From NCBI RefSeq assembly GCF_003721225.1, contig NZ_RIZI01000129.1, forward strand, positions 1-16,455: DNA of 16,455 nt, given 5' to 3'. The stretch comes from Acidithiobacillus sulfuriphilus (GTDB taxonomy: Bacteria > Pseudomonadota > Gammaproteobacteria > Acidithiobacillales > Acidithiobacillaceae). How positions within the stretch are numbered: position 1 is the first letter of the stretch; every line of letters starts with the position of its first letter. A program made the position numbers and the translations under genes. This document shows, piece by piece, positions 5,302-13,852 of the stretch. The notes under the pieces were generated by a model that worked only from the letters and a program-made list of their open reading frames with translations, made no database searches and was not told the origin of the DNA.

Positions 5302-8160
5302 TCACGATTTGAGGTTGACGGGCTGATGCGTATGGTAGCGCAAGACGTCCGGCGCAGGCCTTGCGCCGGGGATCGGCTTGATGGTGGCAAAGGTCGGCCA
5401 GACCCCTTCCTCACCGGGGGCCGCCGGGTAGACCTTGACCATCAGGTCATACCACGCGGCCTGGCCGGTCACCGGGTCGGAATTGGTGATCCGCCGTTCC
5501 CCCTGTTTTTCGGGAAGCAATTCGGAGATCAGGTGATTCATGAGGAAACCCTTGGTAGCCTCCGCGGCATCGGGCTTCAGGCCCCAGGCACCCGGCTGCT
5601 TGCCGATGGCATTCCAGGTCCAGACCGTATCTTCCTGGCAACCCTCGATGAGCTTCACCTGGACGCGGATCTTGCCGTTGTGGGATTCCACCCAGACCCA
5701 ACTCTGGTCGACAATCCCCAGTTGCTCCCCTTTCTTGCGGTTCATGTAGAGGAAATTCTGGGCGATGATCTGGCGCAGCCAGGCGTTTTGGCTATCCCAG
5801 GAGTGGTACATCATCATGGGGCGCTGATTGACGGCGTAAAAAGGATATTCCGTCTTGTCGATACGCTGCTGCTCCAGCGGCTCGTAGAAATCCGGCAGGG
5901 GATCGAAATATCTGGCCAGGCGCTCGCGATCCGCGGGATCCTTGGGCTGGGGACCGTCATAAAGGCCCTGTCCCGCCAAACGGAAGCGCTGGAAGGTCTC
6001 GGAGTAGAGCTCGATGACGATGGGATTGGCCGTCGGATTGAAGCCGGCATGCTGCGCAAACTCCAGATACTCCTTGTTGGCGAAGCGGTAGTAGCGCATG
6101 GACTCGGGCAGATGGTATTGAAAGAAGCCCTGATGCTCGATGTAGCGTTCCCATTGCTCGGGATTGGGCTCGCCGCGCAGGCTCTTGCTGCCATCCTTGC
6201 CGCGCCATCCCGCCAGAAAACCGATGCCCGGGGCGCGCTCGTAATGGATGATGAAGTCCTTGTATCCGCTAAACCTGGGCTGACCGTCCTCACGGGTGAA
6301 GGCGGGGAATTTCAGCCGTCCCGCCAAGTCCACCATGACCTCCTGCCACGGCCGCACGTTGCGATCCGGCTGCAACAGGGGATGGCGAATGGAATCGCAC
6401 ACGGCATCGGGCTCGGAGATGGGCCGGTCGAGCAGGGATATGGCGTCGTAACGCTCCAGATAGGTGGTGTCGGGAAGCACCAGGTCGGCGAAGTTGACCA
6501 TTTCCGAGTGAAAGGCGTCCACCACCACCAGAAAGGGGATCTTGTACTCGCCCTGCTCGTCTTTGGACTTGAGCATTTCCTGCACATTGGCCGTGTTCAT
6601 GGTCGAGTTCCAGCTCATGTTGGCCATGAAGAAGATCAGGGTATCAATGGCGTAGGGATCATGGTTGACGGCATTGGTGATCACCATGTGCATCAAGCCA
6701 TGATTGGCGATGGGCGCCTCCCAGGAGTAGGCCTTGTCAATCCGCCTGGGGTTGCCATCGGCGTCGATGACCAGGTCCTCGGGTGCCGTGGGGAAACCCA
6801 GGGGCAAGGATTTCAAGGGGGTATTGGGCGCGCTGTCCTGGGCCGGCTTGTTGGGCGGCGGGACATGCTTGGGGTAGGGCGCCTTGGAGCGGAACCCGCC
6901 GGGGCAGTCGATGGTGCCCAACAGGACCTGCAGGAGGTGGATGGCACGCGCCGACTGCAGGCCGTTGGAATGGGCGGAAATGCCGCGCATGGCATGCATG
7001 GAGACCGGGCGGCCGATGAAGCGATCCTGCTTGCGGCCGGCCCAATCAGTCCATTCGCATTCGATTTCGATGCTTTCCTGGAAGGCCACATGGGCCATTT
7101 CCAGCGCCAGGCGTTCGATGGTCTCGGCGGGAATGCCGGTGATCTTGCTGGCATTCTTGGGCGAGAACTGCTCGTCGGTGTACTTTTCGGCGAGGATGGA
7201 CATGACCGTGCGCACGGGACGGCCATCGGGGGCGGCAAATTCACCGAACATGGCCGGGGAGATGCCCGCCTGCATGCCGTTGACAAAGGCCTCCTGCCGC
7301 AGATCCCAAACCAACGGATGGCCATCGGCGTCGCGCGCGATGAGGCCGTCACCCCGTTGTCCCGGGGTATTGACCACAAGGAAGGGGGCGTTGGTATAGC
7401 GCACCAGGAAATCCCAGTCGAAGAGTTCGTTGTTGAGCAACACATGCACCATGGATAGGGCGAACATGCCGTCGGTACCCGGTTTGATGGGCACCCATTC
7501 GTCGGCGATGGCCTGATAACCGGTACGCGCCGGATTGATCCCGACAAATTTGCCGCCGTGGCGCTTGAGCTTCTCCAGGCCGATCTTCATGGGATTGGAG
7601 GAGTGGTCTTCGGCGACGCCCCAAAGCATGAAGTATTTGGTCCGCTCCCAGTCGGGGTCGCCAAACTCCCAGAAGGCATGGCCCAGCATGTACAGCCCGG
7701 CAGTGGCCATGTTCACCGAGCAGAAACCGCCGTGGGCCGACCAGTTGAGGGTGCCGAACTGCTGGGCCCAGAGGCCGGTGAGGGCCTGCATCTGGTCGCG
7801 GCCGGTAAAGAAGGCCAGCTTGTTGGGGTCCGTGGCGCGGATATGGCTGAGGCGTTTGGTCAGCAGTTCCAGGGCCTCATCCCAGGAAATCTCCTCAAAC
7901 TCCCCGGCGCCACGCTCGGATCCGGGTTTGCGGATGAGCGGGTTGCGCAGCTTGCCGGGGGAGTACTGCTTCATGATCCCCGCCGAGCCCTTGGCGCAGA
8001 GCACACCCTGATTGATGGGATGGTTCCGGTTCCCCTGGATAAAGCGTACCTTGTTATCCTCTACCGTGACCTTGATGCCACATCGGCAAGCGCACATGTA
8101 ACACGTGGTATATTTGATTTCCTGCTTGCCGTGATCTTCAAACTGCATGACGGTAGCCAT
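5302..8160 (-). CDS. soeA: Cytoplasmic molybdopterin oxidoreductase, probable sulfite dehydrogenase catalytic subunit (SoeA)
   Basis: A 952-residue member of the DMSO reductase family. The N-terminal [4Fe-4S] motif is C20xxC23xxxC27 ... C55, with an extra cysteine at C25. C147 in GGFCSVN is the likely Mo ligand, as in the polysulfide reductase branch. FADLVLPDTTYLE and the C-terminal molybdopterin-dinucleotide domain are present. There is no twin-arginine signal, so the enzyme stays in the cytoplasm, which fits SoeA and argues against periplasmic SreA, PhsA or TtrA. Known: SoeABC oxidises sulfite to sulfate and reduces quinone; sulfite is the product of the neighbouring sHdr system. ATG 8160 is chosen because GAGG lies just before it; 54 extra in-frame codons upstream look non-coding. 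The substrate is inferred from context and localisation; related thiosulfate or polysulfide enzymes remain possible. Confidence 0.85.
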   Translation of the reverse strand: MATVMQFEDHGKQEIKYTTCYMCACRCGIKVTVEDNKVRFIQGNRNHPINQGVLCAKGSAGIMKQYSPGKLRNPLIRKPGSERGAGEFEEISWDEALELLTKRLSHIRATDPNKLAFFTGRDQMQALTGLWAQQFGTLNWSAHGGFCSVNMATAGLYMLGHAFWEFGDPDWERTKYFMLWGVAEDHSSNPMKIGLEKLKRHGGKFVGINPARTGYQAIADEWVPIKPGTDGMFALSMVHVLLNNELFDWDFLVRYTNAPFLVVNTPGQRGDGLIARDADGHPLVWDLRQEAFVNGMQAGISPAMFGEFAAPDGRPVRTVMSILAEKYTDEQFSPKNASKITGIPAETIERLALEMAHVAFQESIEIECEWTDWAGRKQDRFIGRPVSMHAMRGISAHSNGLQSARAIHLLQVLLGTIDCPGGFRSKAPYPKHVPPPNKPAQDSAPNTPLKSLPLGFPTAPEDLVIDADGNPRRIDKAYSWEAPIANHGLMHMVITNAVNHDPYAIDTLIFFMANMSWNSTMNTANVQEMLKSKDEQGEYKIPFLVVVDAFHSEMVNFADLVLPDTTYLERYDAISLLDRPISEPDAVCDSIRHPLLQPDRNVRPWQEVMVDLAGRLKFPAFTREDGQPRFSGYKDFIIHYERAPGIGFLAGWRGKDGSKSLRGEPNPEQWERYIEHQGFFQYHLPESMRYYRFANKEYLEFAQHAGFNPTANPIVIELYSETFQRFRLAGQGLYDGPQPKDPADRERLARYFDPLPDFYEPLEQQRIDKTEYPFYAVNQRPMMMYHSWDSQNAWLRQIIAQNFLYMNRKKGEQLGIVDQSWVWVESHNGKIRVQVKLIEGCQEDTVWTWNAIGKQPGAWGLKPDAAEATKGFLMNHLISELLPEKQGERRITNSDPVTGQAAWYDLMVKVYPAAPGEEGVWPTFATIKPIPGARPAPDVLRYHTHQPVNLKS

Positions 8161-8417
8161 TTGCACCTCATCTTTAATGCCGTAGGGCTCTGAAACTGCT
8201 GCATAGGGAGACGTCCAAAGAACTGCGCAGCGACCGCCGGTGCGGGGAAGCACGTGGCGGCCGGGGTGTTTTGGAGACTTTCCGTGGGAGTGATGGTGGC
8301 TGAGCAGGCACCGATAAAGCAACTCAGCGTTTTTGATTTTGTAATAAACAGGGCTTATTTGCTTTGCCGGCGCTGCGGTGATTAGTTTAGCTGGCGTTCA
8401 ATCGAAGGAGACACCCC
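8161..8417. promoter_or_regulatory. Divergent control region between soeA and the 101-aa gene
   Basis: About 257 bp without a gene. It must hold promoters for soeA (left) and the small gene (right). Near the right side an AT-rich patch (8329-8362) contains TTGATT-N17-TATTTG (8333-8361, plus strand), a modest sigma-70 candidate. An interrupted inverted repeat CCGCC-G-GTGC / GCAC-GT-GGCGG (8234-8260) lies in the probable soeA leader and could be an operator or RNA hairpin. No sigma-54 -24/-12 pair was found here. The soeA promoter was not located. Confidence 0.45.
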
Positions 8418-8723
8418 ATGAACCGAAGCGATTTCAAAGAGCACATGCGCATGACCGTGGCCTGGCGCGACAAGGATGGCAAACTGCGCCCGGGCAACTT
8501 CTACATTTATGCCCTTTTCAATGATGCGATGATCGTTCGCGCCACCGACAAGGACGGCCTGCTGCGCAAGCTCGCCTATGCCGATGTGCTGCGCATCGTC
8601 AAGTCGCAGGACGTCGCGCCCCAGGACCGTTACCTGATCCCCGATGAAATCCTGAAGGAAGCCAACTGGAAGGATCGGGAATTCATGGAGCGTTACAGCT
8701 CTTCGCCCCATCGCGGAAAGTGA
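8418..8723 (+). CDS. Small conserved-looking protein of unknown function
   Basis: A 101-residue soluble, charged protein; I do not recognise its family. The ATG has an excellent GAAGGAG site 7 nt or so upstream and GC-rich codon use like its neighbours, so it is very likely a real gene. Seen: no cysteine, no signal peptide and no membrane segment. The middle (residues 28-67) reads as alternating short beta strands (FYIYALFNDAMIVRAT, LRKLAYADVLRIVKS), which would suit a small SH3- or Sm-like barrel, with a helical charged tail. It is divergent from soeA and convergent with moaC, so a link to the Mo enzyme (accessory or regulator) is possible but only from position. Confidence 0.8.
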   Translation: MNRSDFKEHMRMTVAWRDKDGKLRPGNFYIYALFNDAMIVRATDKDGLLRKLAYADVLRIVKSQDVAPQDRYLIPDEILKEANWKDREFMERYSSSPHRGK

Positions 8724-8729
8724 GGCCGT

Positions 8730-8760
8730 GGAGGCAGCGGCACCCTATTGACCTGCCTCC
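8730..8760. terminator. Convergent hairpin between the 101-aa gene and moaC
   Basis: The perfect 8-bp inverted repeat GGAGGCAG / CTGCCTCC (8730-8737 and 8753-8760) with a 15-nt loop lies between two converging genes and overlaps the last codons of moaC. There is no T-run on either side, so it is a possible bidirectional, Rho-assisted or 3'-end-protecting structure rather than a classic intrinsic terminator. Confidence 0.4.
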
Positions 8761-9245
8761 CATAGTCCGCTGCGGCCGCCCTCCTTACGCAGGAGGCGAA
8801 TGCCCTGGAGCTGCATGCCGCGATCTATGGCCTTGCACATGTCATAGACGGTGAGCAGGGCAACGGTTACTGCCGTGAGGGCCTCCATCTCCACACCCGT
8901 CTGCCCCAGGCAGCGCACCTGCGCCTGACAGACGATGCGTGGGGGGGTTGCTTCGCTGCGAAATTCGATATCCGCACTGGTGAGCGCCAGCAAATGAGCC
9001 AGGGGAATCAGCTCCCAGGTCTTTTTGGCGGCCTGGATGGCAGCCAAACGCGCCACACCCAGCACATCCCCCTTGCCCATGCTGCCAGCCTGGATCCTGG
9101 CCAGGGTACCCTCTGCCATGACAATATACCCTTCGGCAACGGCGGTTCGGGTCGTTGCGGCCTTGCCCCCCACTTCCACCATATGCACGTGACCAGAACG
9201 ATTGAAATGGCTCAACTCGTCCGACACCGGCGGTTCTTGACTCAA
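8745..9245 (-). CDS. moaC: Cyclic pyranopterin monophosphate synthase MoaC
   Basis: A 166-residue MoaC, partner of MoaA in making cPMP for molybdenum cofactor. Seen: [18 protein letters not shown] near the N-terminus; [11 protein letters not shown] with H84; [23 protein letters not shown] (D135, K138), the family's longest motif; and catalytic-site lysine K154 in [10 protein letters not shown]. The start is TTG 9245, supported by GAGGTG 5 nt upstream on the minus strand. The first conserved motif begins at residue 11, so any later start would cut close to it. Small departures from the usual motif, such as AHLL where CHPL is common, leave the key histidine intact. It is separated from moaA by the soe operon rather than lying in a moa operon. 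Confidence 0.95.
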   Translation of the reverse strand: MSQEPPVSDELSHFNRSGHVHMVEVGGKAATTRTAVAEGYIVMAEGTLARIQAGSMGKGDVLGVARLAAIQAAKKTWELIPLAHLLALTSADIEFRSEATPPRIVCQAQVRCLGQTGVEMEALTAVTVALLTVYDMCKAIDRGMQLQGIRLLRKEGGRSGLWEAGQ

Positions 9246-9301
9246 CTTGGCACCTCTTTTGCTAGGATTATGGAACTATTGTCTGGAGACGGGACATTGC
9301 C
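9246..9301. promoter_or_regulatory. 56-bp divergent gap between moaC and the tandem PhnD gene
   Basis: This short gap must carry the promoter for the sensor operon on the plus strand and the moaC leader on the other. A weak plus-strand pair TTGGCA-N16-TATGGA (9247-9274) fits, with five of six and three of six consensus bases. It is suggestive only. Confidence 0.3.
9251..9256 (-). promoter_or_regulatory. moaC ribosome binding site deciding a TTG start
   Basis: GAGGTG on the minus strand, 5 nt before TTG 9245. No ATG lies in frame before the conserved LSHFN motif, so this site supports TTG initiation. Confidence 0.6.
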
Positions 9302-10837
9302 ATGATCATCCCCATTCGCATTCTGCTGTGTCTTATCTTCTTCGTTTTCAGCCCGGCGGCGCAAGCACAGTTGCGATTACTGCTGCCTCCGGTGAGCAGC
9401 CCCGCCACCATGTATGCGGCCTTTGCCCCCCTGGCGGCCTATCTGGGCAAGGCAACGGGAGAAACGGTGACCTTGCACTTCAGCGCCAACCTGGACAGCT
9501 TTTATGCCGAGGCGAAGATGCCCGTCGCCCAGGTCACGTTTTTTTGCCCCATTGCCTATCTCAAGGTCGCCCATGAGGATCGCTATTTCCCCTTGGCGGA
9601 AGTGAACCCTACACCGGGCGGCGACCGCAGCGTCATCCTCGTACGCAGGGATAGCCCCATCCATAACGTCCTGCAACTGCGCGGATCCAGTTTTGTCGCG
9701 GGGGATCCCGCTTGCGCGGCATCCTCCCTGATCCCCCTCACCCTGTTGCAGGAGGCCGGGCTGACGCCCAAGGACTTTCACGTCTTTCGGCAAACGGGAA
9801 GCGATCAGAGCGCTCTCATGGACGTGGCCGCCCGCTTTTATGATGCCACTGCCGTGGCGGAGAATGTGGCGGCACCGTACTTGCGGGCAGGCACGCTGCG
9901 GGTGATCGGACAGGCGCCCGTGGGGCCCGGCGACTTGCTGGCCGCCTCGGGAAAAGTGCCTGCGCCGCTGCGCGCCCGGCTGACAACGGCCTTGCTGGCC
10001 GCGACCCGGAATGCGCCGGCGGCCATGACGGCGTTGGCGGGTATGGTGCGTGGATTCCAACCCGTACAGGATGGGGACTATGCCGTGCTGCGCACCCTCT
10101 ATGCGGATCTTTTCGGCGTGGCGCTCACGCCCAAGCGCAACTCCATGGCCATGAGCTTCGCCATTCCACCCACCTATACCCCCATGGCCGCCTACCAGAT
10201 TTTTGCCCCCCTGCGGGAGGCCCTGGCGCGGGCCATTGGCCGCCCCGTGCGCCTGGTCATCCCTGCCGATCAGCAGGACTTTGTGCAGCAGGGCCGCCGC
10301 GGCGCCTATGATTTCAGCTTGCTGACGCCTGCCATGGTGACGGCAGAGCGGCGCACCATGACCCCCCTGGCCCGCTCGCTACCCAATCCCAGCGCGCAAC
10401 GCATTGCCATCATTGCCCGCGAGCCCGTTTCCCTGGCGGTACAGGCCCTGCAACCGCCTTTGCGCATAGCCTATGCGGGACCTTACTGCAGCGCGCGCGA
10501 GGCGGCGCTGCCGGCGCTGCACAGCCGGGAGCGGGGAACGCAGCCTTTTATCTGGAAGGCGGTGGGATCGGAGCGTGCCGTATTCACCAGTGTCGCCAAT
10601 GGATCGACGGACCTTGGGGTCGTACGGGCGGCCACCTTTAGCTCCCTCGACCAGGCTCTGCCCGGGGCGTGGACCGTCCTGATGACGGTGGGCACGGCGG
10701 CACCGTGGAGCTTTGCGGTGAATCGCCATTTTTCGCCGGCGCAACGGCAGGTACTCCTCCAGGCCATGCTTCACCTGGCACCCAACGCCCTCTCCGGTGC
10801 GGGCTTTGCGCGTTTTATCCCCATCCCCCATGAATAG
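9302..10837 (+). CDS. Exported tandem PhnD-like substrate-binding protein, probable sensor partner of the kinase
   Basis: A 511-residue protein with a clear signal peptide (residues 1 to about 22, cleavage after AQA). It consists of two similar halves, about 24-275 and 282-511. Both begin PPxxxPxxxYxxFAPLxxxL (F41 and F301 align) and share PLAxxxPxP and RxPxxL further on, which marks an internal duplication of a PhnD-like type 2 periplasmic binding domain. Each half has a cysteine at the same place: C138 in GDPACAAS and C396 in AGPYCSAR. Known: PhnD domains bind phosphonates in ABC transport but are also the sensory part of TtrS-type kinases for tetrathionate or thiosulfate. No ABC permease or ATPase is nearby; the stop overlaps the kinase start (ATGAATAG). 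I infer a ligand-sensing partner of the kinase. The ligand is unknown, a sulfur oxyanion being likely. Confidence 0.85.
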   Translation: MIIPIRILLCLIFFVFSPAAQAQLRLLLPPVSSPATMYAAFAPLAAYLGKATGETVTLHFSANLDSFYAEAKMPVAQVTFFCPIAYLKVAHEDRYFPLAEVNPTPGGDRSVILVRRDSPIHNVLQLRGSSFVAGDPACAASSLIPLTLLQEAGLTPKDFHVFRQTGSDQSALMDVAARFYDATAVAENVAAPYLRAGTLRVIGQAPVGPGDLLAASGKVPAPLRARLTTALLAATRNAPAAMTALAGMVRGFQPVQDGDYAVLRTLYADLFGVALTPKRNSMAMSFAIPPTYTPMAAYQIFAPLREALARAIGRPVRLVIPADQQDFVQQGRRGAYDFSLLTPAMVTAERRTMTPLARSLPNPSAQRIAIIAREPVSLAVQALQPPLRIAYAGPYCSAREAALPALHSRERGTQPFIWKAVGSERAVFTSVANGSTDLGVVRAATFSSLDQALPGAWTVLMTVGTAAPWSFAVNRHFSPAQRQVLLQAMLHLAPNALSGAGFARFIPIPHE

Positions 10838-12416
10838 GCCCGCGCCCGAAATCGCCACCAACGCAATGCCCGAAAAGGCGTTTTATCCGGGCCGGGCGAG
10901 GCGCAAGTCCGCCCATCCCGACATCGGCGTAGTGCAGGACCGCACAACCGCCCCTTTTCCGCCGGCCCGCAACGCGCTCCTTGAACTTCCCGGCCGGCTT
11001 TGGCAACGCTTGACCTGGCCGGCAAAGAGCATGATCTTCGTCCTGTTGGTCATCGCCCTGATTTACGCCCTCATTGCCATTTTCCTCTATAGCTCCGTCC
11101 GCAATGACCTTACCGGCCAGGTACAGACGGAATTGCAACGCCTGACCAGCAATCTCGCCGCTAGCGCCACCGATCCTCTCCTCCTGAAAGACGGCGGCGC
11201 CCTGGGCAAACTTGCCGAGGCGCGCAACCCATTGGTGGAGCGCATCACCATCGCCGATCGGCAAGGCATCGTGGTGGCCAGCGGCAATTTGTCCCGATTG
11301 GGCCAAATTCAGCATCGCCCGCTCCCCAACGCCGCTGGCTATAGCGGGACCCGTTTTTATGCACCCATCGTCGCCGGTGGCCAGCGCCTTGGAGCGGTCT
11401 GGGTGGATGGCAACTCGGGAAGAATCCATGCCCTGGTCAACGCCCGCCTGGACAGGACCAGAAATCGCTTACTCATCCTGGGCGGCATTACCGCACTGAT
11501 GGGCTTACTGGGTGCCTATCTGGTAAGCCGCGCGGTGACCCGGCCGGTACTGCGCCTTCTCGGGGAGATCGAGGGTATGGAAGCGCAGCTCCGCACGGAG
11601 GACCGGCCAACACCCGCACCGCCGCACATCGAAGGTGACGAGCTCCATCGTCTGGACTTCGCCTTCAAGCGGGTGGAAACCCGTCTGCGCGAACATCTGA
11701 ACGAGTTGAATCAACTGCATCGGCGCCAGCAGGCCATGCAGTGCATGGCCACCATCGGCGAAATGTCGGCGCAGGTGGCCCATGAGATTCGCAACGCCCT
11801 CTCTTCCCTGCGCGGCGCTGCGCGCTTTTTGGTGCGCTATGGTGACGACAAGAACCGCGACGAGTTCCTCCGCATCATCGAGGAGGAAGTCAAGCGCCTC
11901 TACGACATGACCCAGGGCTTTCTCGACTTCGGCAGGCCTTATGCCGCCCTGCGCGTGGAGGCCGAGATCCTGCCCCTGCTCACCCGCAGCGCCGCCCGCC
12001 ACGGCGCCGATCTCGAAGCCAAATCCATCGGGATATCCATACAATGCGCACCCGGGCTCCACGCCGTTCTTGATGCTTCGCTGCTGGAGCAAGCGATCAG
12101 CAACCTGCTCCTGAACGCCATTGATGCCGTACCCTCCGCGGGCGGAGAGATCACCTTATATGCCGTCGCCGATGTCGACCAATCGGTCTTGATCGGCGTG
12201 CGCGATAATGGTCCCGGCATTCCCGGCGACAAGATCCAGACCATCTTCAAGCCCTACGTCACCACCAAAACCAAGGGCAGCGGGCTGGGACTGGCAGTGG
12301 TGACCAAGATCATGATGGTGCATGATGGTCAGGTGGAATTGCGTCCCAGCGCCGAGGGCGCCGACTTTGTGCTGCGTCTGCCCCGTCATCCCCATCCTCC
12401 CCCCCAACAAAATTGA
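10830..12416 (+). CDS. tspS: Membrane histidine kinase of the sox sigma-54 two-component system (TspS-like)
   Basis: A 528-residue sensor kinase. Order: 66-residue cytoplasmic N-terminus, helix about 67-88, periplasmic region of roughly 120 residues that looks like a single Cache-type domain, helix about 212-232, HAMP, dimerisation domain with phosphorylated H318 (VAHEIRNALSS), N box (NLLLNAIDAV), and ATP-binding boxes (DNGPGIP, GSGLGLAVV). This is the NtrB-like HK class that partners NtrC-type regulators. ATG 10830 overlaps the previous stop by 8 bp, which suggests translational coupling; no strong ribosome site is seen, and ATG 10866 is an alternative. Known: a sigma-54 pair named TspS/TspR controls sox in Acidithiobacillus caldus; the name here rests on position and domains. 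Confidence 0.87.
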   Translation: MNRPAPEIATNAMPEKAFYPGRARRKSAHPDIGVVQDRTTAPFPPARNALLELPGRLWQRLTWPAKSMIFVLLVIALIYALIAIFLYSSVRNDLTGQVQTELQRLTSNLAASATDPLLLKDGGALGKLAEARNPLVERITIADRQGIVVASGNLSRLGQIQHRPLPNAAGYSGTRFYAPIVAGGQRLGAVWVDGNSGRIHALVNARLDRTRNRLLILGGITALMGLLGAYLVSRAVTRPVLRLLGEIEGMEAQLRTEDRPTPAPPHIEGDELHRLDFAFKRVETRLREHLNELNQLHRRQQAMQCMATIGEMSAQVAHEIRNALSSLRGAARFLVRYGDDKNRDEFLRIIEEEVKRLYDMTQGFLDFGRPYAALRVEAEILPLLTRSAARHGADLEAKSIGISIQCAPGLHAVLDASLLEQAISNLLLNAIDAVPSAGGEITLYAVADVDQSVLIGVRDNGPGIPGDKIQTIFKPYVTTKTKGSGLGLAVVTKIMMVHDGQVELRPSAEGADFVLRLPRHPHPPPQQN

Positions 12417-12447
12417 ACCGTTATTGACCTTGCGAGAATACGACCCC

Positions 12448-13815
12448 ATGCCCAAGCCCATCTTACTGGTCGAAGACGAAAAGAATCTCCGCCACGTCCT
12501 GCTTGCCGTCCTCAACGCCGAGGGCTTCAGCACCATGGAGGCCGAGAGCGCCGAACAGGCCCTGGAGCGGCTGAACGAGGCCATGCCCGCCCTGATCCTA
12601 TCGGATCAACGTTTGCCGGGCATCTCCGGGACCGAGTTGTTGCGCACCGTCAAAAAGCGCTACCCGCAGTTGCCCTTCATTATTACCACCGCCTACGGCG
12701 AGATTGAACAGGCCGTAAACGCCATCAAGGCGGGTGCCGAGCACTACCTCACCAAACCCGTGGATGAGGGGGAACTCATAGCCCTCATTCGCCAGACCCT
12801 CAGCCGCTTCGGCACACCCTTGCCGCCCATGCGCCAGGAGCCGCGCCGCCACGGCCTGATCGGCATCAGCCGCGCCATCGAAACCCTTCTCGAGATCATC
12901 GATCTGGTGGCCCCCGCCCCCTCCAATGTGCTCATCACCGGCGAATCGGGCACCGGCAAGGAACTGGTAGCCAAGGCCCTGCACCTGGCCTCGCCGCGGG
13001 CGGAGCAGCCTTTTGTGGCCTTCAACTGCGGGGCCATCCCCCTGGAGTTGGTGGAAAGCGAAATTTTCGGCTACGAACGGGGCGCCTTCACCGGCGCGAC
13101 GCGCTCCCAACCCGGCAAACTCGAACTGGCAGCCAACGGCACCCTCTTCCTCGATGAAGTGGGCGACATGCCGTTGTCCATGCAGGTCAAGCTCCTGCGG
13201 GCGCTGCAGGAACGCGAGTTCACGCGCCTGGGGACCCATCAGCCCGTGCGCCTGTCGGCGCGCATTGTTGCGGCAACCCATGTGGACATCACCAAGGCCG
13301 TGGCGGAAGGGCGTTTTCGCGAAGATCTGTACTATCGGCTCAATGTCATCCCCCTCCATATCCCGCCCCTGCGGGAAAGGCGGGCCGACATCGCCCCCCT
13401 GGTGCAGCATTTTTTGGGGCAGGTTTGCCAGGCCATCGGCCGGCCGGCGATGAGTATCACCCCGGAAGCCATGGTCGCCTTTGAAGCCTATGACTGGCCC
13501 GGCAATATCCGTCAGCTCGAAAACCTCATTGAACGGATGGTGGTCCTCAATCGTCACGGGGTTATCCAACGCGCGGATCTGCCCGCCGAACTGCACCAGG
13601 CCCAAGGCGAGGGCGGTGATGTTCCCGGTGCCGGCCCCTTCGATTTGCCGGCGCTGGAACGCCAGACCGTGCTGGGCGCCTTGGAAAAGACCCGTTTCAA
13701 CCAGAGCCAGGCCGCCGTCCTCCTCGGCATCAGCCGCAAGCAGTTACGCACGCGCATGAAAAACATCGGCCTCCTCGGGGAGCAGGACGGCGAGGATGAC
13801 AGCGGCGAAGGTTGA
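12448..13815 (+). CDS. tspR: Sigma-54-dependent NtrC-type response regulator (TspR-like)
   Basis: A 455-residue regulator with three domains. Receiver, residues 1-120: acidic pocket E9/D10, phosphorylated D53 (LSDQRLPG), K103. AAA+ domain, about 135-370: Walker A GESGTGK (165-171), GAFTGA (212-217) that contacts sigma-54, Walker B GTLFLDE (231-237), arginine-rich [16 protein letters not shown]. Fis-type helix-turn-helix, about 405-440. All key residues are present, so it should be a working activator. It begins 31 nt after the kinase stop; the ribosome site is weak (GCGAGA). ATG 12448 is chosen because the receiver fold starts at once. It precedes a -24/-12 promoter in front of soxX, so sox is its evident target. 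The name TspR follows the A. caldus system by inference. Confidence 0.92.
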   Translation: MPKPILLVEDEKNLRHVLLAVLNAEGFSTMEAESAEQALERLNEAMPALILSDQRLPGISGTELLRTVKKRYPQLPFIITTAYGEIEQAVNAIKAGAEHYLTKPVDEGELIALIRQTLSRFGTPLPPMRQEPRRHGLIGISRAIETLLEIIDLVAPAPSNVLITGESGTGKELVAKALHLASPRAEQPFVAFNCGAIPLELVESEIFGYERGAFTGATRSQPGKLELAANGTLFLDEVGDMPLSMQVKLLRALQEREFTRLGTHQPVRLSARIVAATHVDITKAVAEGRFREDLYYRLNVIPLHIPPLRERRADIAPLVQHFLGQVCQAIGRPAMSITPEAMVAFEAYDWPGNIRQLENLIERMVVLNRHGVIQRADLPAELHQAQGEGGDVPGAGPFDLPALERQTVLGALEKTRFNQSQAAVLLGISRKQLRTRMKNIGLLGEQDGEDDSGEG

Positions 13816-13852
13816 GCCGGGACGTCCGCACCCTTTCTGCAGGCTGGTCCGT

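Noticed and set aside
5194..7458. A 754-codon open frame on the plus strand opposite soeA
   Set aside because: It is antisense to a gene with full family motifs, has no recognisable domain, and is explained by GC-rich codon bias that removes stops in the opposite frame.
8161..8322. 54-codon N-terminal extension of soeA
   Set aside because: The added residues are low in similarity to the family start, no ribosome site precedes them, and a good site lies before ATG 8160.
9302..10837. Annotation as phosphonate ABC transporter binding protein PhnD
   Set aside because: There is no permease or ATPase gene beside it, and it overlaps a kinase gene of the sox control system; its domain doubling is also unlike PhnD.
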